NCBI GenBank assembly: GCA_027038695.1
Contig: JALWHA010000220.1
Span: 1-9,225 of the forward strand
Source of the DNA: Acidobacteriota bacterium
GTDB lineage: Bacteria > Acidobacteriota > Holophagae > Thermotomaculales > Thermotomaculaceae
Reading direction: 5' to 3'
Length of the DNA: 9,225 nt
Part shown: piece after piece, positions 6,625 to 9,225 of the stretch
Layout of the letters: every line of letters begins with the position of its first letter
Position numbering within the stretch: position 1 is the first letter of the stretch
The notes under the pieces: generated by a model
Seen by the model: only the letters and a program-made list of their open reading frames with translations
Told to the model about the DNA's origin: nothing
Database searches by the model: none
Made by a program: the position numbers and the translations under genes

Positions 6625-7869
6625 TTATTCCCCCTTTGTTCCATTAAACGGCAAGCTGATTATAAACTTTGTTAAATCATTGTCGGTTTCCAGTTTTACT
6701 GTTCCCCTATTTTTCTCTATATACTCTTTTACAATACTTAAGCCTAAACCGATTCCGTTCTCAGACTTTGAGACAAAAGAATCAAAAAGGCTGTTTTTTA
6801 TTTCTTCACAAACACCTTCCCCGTTATCGCAAACAATAATCTCAAGATTTTCTCCTTTTGAATTAAATTCCAAAATAATTTTCTTTTCTCTCCCCCTTTG
6901 CTTCTTCAATATCTTTATGGAATTATAGATCAAATTCTCAATTGCCTTTACTATCTGATAAGGATTCGCATAAACGCTCATTCCTTTCAAAGAGGAATCA
7001 AATTCAATCTTAAAATCAATGTCTTCGTTAATTAAAATAGGTGCAAACTGATCTTTCAACCCTTTTTTTAAAGTACATATATCTATATCTTTAATTTCCA
7101 GATCTCTTCCTTCTTTTAAAGCACCTAAAACACTTTCCATTGCATCTTTTAGTTCATGAATCTTTTTCTCGGCAGAATACAACATACTCTTAATTTCATC
7201 AATATTCTTACTGTTCTTAGCCTTGTATATCATAACTGACAGATAAGTAAAAGAGTTTTTTAAATCGTGAATGATTTGAGCAGAAACTAATCCCAATGAT
7301 TCAAATTGAGTCTTCCTTTTAAGTTCTCTCTCTTTCTTTAAAGAATCAGTATAAATGGTTTTAAAATTTTCAATAATTTTATCAACTTCAGCAACTTCAG
7401 CATCAGGCAAGTGTTCGGGACCTAATTCACCGTTAGCGCTTAGCTTTATCGTAGTATTAACCTTTGAAATATCGGCAAAGATCTTTATATAAAAATACAA
7501 AGTAAGCCAGATCACAAGCAGGTCAAAAATTATATTTAAATAAAGAAGATCCTTTCCCGCTCTAAAAATTAAAGTTTTCTCCAAAGGCATTTTCACTATT
7601 TTGTTCCCTCTTTTTATGTACAAAACTCCTTTATACAAAGTAGCGCCTTGCTTTTGTAGTCGTTTCAACTTTAATTGTGGTAAGGTTTTAACTGAATCGA
7701 AAACAACAGTTTCTACGTTCATTCCGGTATGCGTTGACAACAATTCCTCAACGATTCTCTTTTTTGCGTTAATAAAAAAATAAATCTGAAACACCACAAT
7801 AAAAACAAGCGCTAAAACAAAAAACAAATATAATGTTTTCTCAGATAGGCTAAATTTTTTTTGTTTCAT
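6625..7869 (-). CDS. membrane sensor histidine kinase
   Basis: 414 aa. An N-terminal transmembrane helix (about 12-34) and a second (about 109-131) enclose a short outside region of about 75 residues (35-108) that I cannot assign to a known sensor fold. A HAMP-like/coiled-coil linker follows (about 132-188), then the dimerisation helix with H201 in IIHDLKN, and a HATPase_c domain with N-box N316 (NLIYNS, 312-317), G1 box DNGEG (348-352) and G2 box GIGLGLS (372-378). All kinase residues look present. The HDLKN form of the H-box differs from the common HE(L/I)xxP and recalls kinases of the NtrB/PrsK kind. The ATG at 7869 is one base from the preceding stop, with AGAAGAAT upstream. No response regulator is adjacent; the receiver proteins further down the same operon are candidate partners (inference). 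Confidence 0.88.
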   Translation of the reverse strand: MKQKKFSLSEKTLYLFFVLALVFIVVFQIYFFINAKKRIVEELLSTHTGMNVETVVFDSVKTLPQLKLKRLQKQGATLYKGVLYIKRGNKIVKMPLEKTLIFRAGKDLLYLNIIFDLLVIWLTLYFYIKIFADISKVNTTIKLSANGELGPEHLPDAEVAEVDKIIENFKTIYTDSLKKERELKRKTQFESLGLVSAQIIHDLKNSFTYLSVMIYKAKNSKNIDEIKSMLYSAEKKIHELKDAMESVLGALKEGRDLEIKDIDICTLKKGLKDQFAPILINEDIDFKIEFDSSLKGMSVYANPYQIVKAIENLIYNSIKILKKQRGREKKIILEFNSKGENLEIIVCDNGEGVCEEIKNSLFDSFVSKSENGIGLGLSIVKEYIEKNRGTVKLETDNDLTKFIISLPFNGTKGE

Positions 7870-7870
7870 T

Positions 7871-8089
7871 TTATTCTTCTAAATATGATAAATCTGTTTT
7901 CCCGCCTGTAATCTCTTTTACAAGTTCACTCACGGATTCATATTTCTTTAAACATTCATGATGAACTAAAATATAATCATCTTTAATATATATCTTTACA
8001 AGATTATCCCTACCGCTAAAAAATAGGGCCACCTCGTGAGGCAGGATCCTTTCCTTGCATACCGGACATACAAATTCTTTCCCTAACAC
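7871..8089 (-). CDS. small CxxC / HHxC protein, probable zinc-ribbon-like, unknown function
   Basis: 72 aa, not recognised as a named family. C8-P-V-C11 near the N-terminus and H43-H44-E-C46 in the middle could bind one zinc ion (Cys3His type), with H18 as another possible ligand; between them lies a predicted beta segment (VKIYIKDDYILV). The C-terminal 25 residues look helical and acidic. No membrane segment or signal peptide. The start is GTG at 8089: AGGAG lies 6 bases upstream, and the overlapping ATG at 8091 is in another frame and stops after two codons. The gene lies 9 bases after the transporter stop, in the same reading frame as the transporter, and one base before the histidine kinase. 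It may be an accessory or adaptor for either neighbour, but nothing in the sequence shows this. Confidence 0.75.
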   Translation of the reverse strand: MLGKEFVCPVCKERILPHEVALFFSGRDNLVKIYIKDDYILVHHECLKKYESVSELVKEITGGKTDLSYLEE

Positions 8090-8095
8090 ATCAAA

Positions 8096-8100
8096 CTCCT
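8096..8100 (-). promoter_or_regulatory. ribosome binding site that selects a GTG start
   Basis: AGGAG on the minus strand, six bases before the GTG at 8089, overlaps the TAG stop of the transporter gene. It decides for GTG over the out-of-frame ATG at 8091, which reads ATG-TGT-TAG. The overlap with the stop codon suggests reinitiation by ribosomes finishing the transporter. Confidence 0.65.
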
Positions 8101-9225
8101 ATCCGAGGCTTCGCCCGGTTATTAAAAGATATAATAATAAGATGGCTATAGCAAGGGGGCATATAAAATATATGGCCACCCTCAACCATCCGTTAAAATG
8201 AGGTTTTCCCACATGATCGCATCCTTCAGAAAGATGCTCAAGAAAACACTCTAATCCCCATTTGTATGCGACAAACAAGCACATCATTAAACCGCCGAAC
8301 GTTAAAAAGATATTTCCGAATACAAAATCCATTTTGTCAAGAAAGCCAATTTTGGTTAAAAACTTATTTGCACCTAAAGAGAGTGCGGAAGGAACTCCTA
8401 ACAATGCTATTACAATTCCTGCTCCAATAGCAGCTTTTTTTCTTTTTATCTTTTTCTCATCAATCAAATAAGACGTAACGACCTCAAGAAGGGATACCGT
8501 TGATGTCAAAGCAGCAATTGCCATAAGAGCAAAGAAAACTATTGCTATAAACTCCCCAAAAGGAATCTTTCTAAATACATCAACAAGAACCACAAAAACA
8601 AGAGAAGGACCCGATTTTGACGGGGCACCGCCTAAAGCCGGAAAGATAATAAAACCTGCAAGAATTGCAATTAAAGTATCAAAAAAAGTCACATAAAAAG
8701 CAGAAGAGAAAAGGTCGTCCTTATCAGGCAAATAACTTCCGTAAGTTATCATAGCCCCCATACCTAACGATAAAGAGAAAAATGCCTGTCCCATTGCCAT
8801 AAGAATAGTATGGGAATTAATCTTTGAAAAATCAGGGATAATATAAAATTTAACACCTTCCATTGCATGAGGAAGGGTAAGCACATAACCGATCAACAAA
8901 AGCATCAACAAAAATAATAAAGGAAGAAGAATTTTAGCGGCTTTTTCGATCCCGTCTTTAATCCCCCCTATTACTACAAAAACGGTTAAAGCGGAAAAGA
9001 TAAAAAGATATGCTATCTGCAAAACACCGTTACCTGCAAAATTATTAAAAATAGTTGCCGGATCTATTGAAGATGTTGTTAACCCCCCCCCTATGGCCTT
9101 TACAATATAGGCAAGGGTCCAGCCTGCAACAACAGAGTAGTAAGAAAGTATTCCAAACCCGGCAATTACTCCCATAGCACCTATAATCCACCATTTGCTT
9201 CCTGGCGCAATGGCCTTAAAAGCAC
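8099..9225 (-). CDS. Na+-dependent neurotransmitter:sodium symporter (NSS/LeuT) family transporter, 5' end beyond window
   Basis: Inner-membrane Na+ symporter of the LeuT fold, probably importing amino acids or related amines; the substrate is not readable. 374 residues are visible. The frame stays open from the Met codon at 9175 to the window edge, and those 16 extra residues (AFKAI...WWIIGA) are typical NSS sequence before TM3, so 9175 is internal and TM1-TM2 lie outside. Counting from the first complete codon: TM3 with SYYSVVAGW (27-35), further helices at about 66-88 and 94-117, TM6 with the family signature FFSLSLGMGAMITYGSY (148-164), a helix at 174-198, TM8 with ALTSTVSLLE (238-247) that supplies the second Na+ site in LeuT, then helices at about 263-283, 300-322 and 344-370. 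The short tail GRSLG argues against a long regulatory terminus. A G9 run encodes Gly45-47. First visible gene of the minus operon. Confidence 0.93.
   Translation of the reverse strand, partial: AFKAIAPGSKWWIIGAMGVIAGFGILSYYSVVAGWTLAYIVKAIGGGLTTSSIDPATIFNNFAGNGVLQIAYLFIFSALTVFVVIGGIKDGIEKAAKILLPLLFLLMLLLIGYVLTLPHAMEGVKFYIIPDFSKINSHTILMAMGQAFFSLSLGMGAMITYGSYLPDKDDLFSSAFYVTFFDTLIAILAGFIIFPALGGAPSKSGPSLVFVVLVDVFRKIPFGEFIAIVFFALMAIAALTSTVSLLEVVTSYLIDEKKIKRKKAAIGAGIVIALLGVPSALSLGANKFLTKIGFLDKMDFVFGNIFLTFGGLMMCLFVAYKWGLECFLEHLSEGCDHVGKPHFNGWLRVAIYFICPLAIAILLLYLLITGRSLG
9083..9091 (-). repeat. homopolymer of nine G (coding strand) inside the transporter gene
   Basis: Nine consecutive C on the plus strand, read as GGG GGG GGG (three glycines) in the transporter, in the loop after TM3. 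A single-base change in length would shift the frame and end the protein early. Such a run is rare in this AT-rich window; it could be a slippage site or a sequencing-error spot. Confidence 0.8.

Noticed and set aside
6437..6928. 163-codon plus-strand frame across the nnr/kinase junction
   Set aside because: It is antisense to two strongly identified genes, its product is low-complexity (Ser/Phe/Leu/Pro-rich), and it has no supported start.
9173..9175. ATG at 9175 as the start of the transporter gene
   Set aside because: The frame stays open to the window edge, the 16 upstream codons continue recognisable NSS sequence (AFKAIAPGSKWW), and TM1-TM2 would be missing. The gene is cut by the window.
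1..9225. tRNA, rRNA, CRISPR arrays, insertion sequences
   Set aside because: No repeat-spacer pattern, transposase-like coding, terminal inverted repeats or tRNA-like fold was seen; nearly every base is covered by identified genes.

Overview
The window is a densely packed, low-GC bacterial segment (GC roughly in the upper 30s percent, judged by eye). It holds ten protein-coding genes and almost no intergenic DNA. Arginine is often AGA/AGG, Shine-Dalgarno sites are purine-rich, and two genes use non-ATG starts (TTG, GTG). The content (butyrate kinase and phosphotransacylase, two-component proteins, a sodium-symport amino-acid transporter, t6A and NADHX-repair genes) suggests an anaerobic or fermentative, amino-acid-using bacterium. 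No ribosomal or phylum-specific marker is present, so I do not assign a phylum.

Layout. Positions 1-146 are a non-coding leader with an 18-base dyad, a possible promoter and a strong ribosome binding site. Positions 147-2677 (+ strand) form a three-gene operon: butyrate kinase, a phosphate butyryltransferase-like protein, and a second, shorter phosphotransacylase-like protein. The last two share an ATGA stop/start overlap. From 2677 back to 2664 this operon overlaps tail-to-tail with a long minus-strand operon running 9225 -> 2664. In transcription order that operon is: NSS-family Na+-dependent transporter (5' end outside the window), small CxxC/HHxC zinc-ribbon-like protein, membrane sensor histidine kinase, bifunctional NAD(P)HX repair enzyme NnrD/NnrE, TsaE, cytosolic receiver-histidine kinase hybrid, and a response regulator with an unrecognised N-terminal domain. 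Consecutive genes are at most 9 bases apart or overlap by 4, 11 or 23 bases, so they are probably co-transcribed and translationally coupled.

How the genes may work together. The plus operon should interconvert an acyl-CoA and acyl phosphate, then acyl phosphate + ADP and carboxylate + ATP, giving ATP from butyrate or branched-chain acyl groups. The most unusual point is its two phosphotransacylase genes. The 283-aa protein keeps the family N-terminal half and the C-terminal S-R-x-D motif but has a strongly altered, shortened centre. The 201-aa protein keeps that family centre (AVE-V-N, RGQ, GPL-x-D, AGKA-D/N-I) but stops just where the S-R-x-D motif should begin. They look complementary and could form a two-subunit enzyme. 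The minus operon joins housekeeping metabolite/tRNA repair to a signalling set of two kinases and two receiver domains, with no recognisable DNA-binding output in the window.
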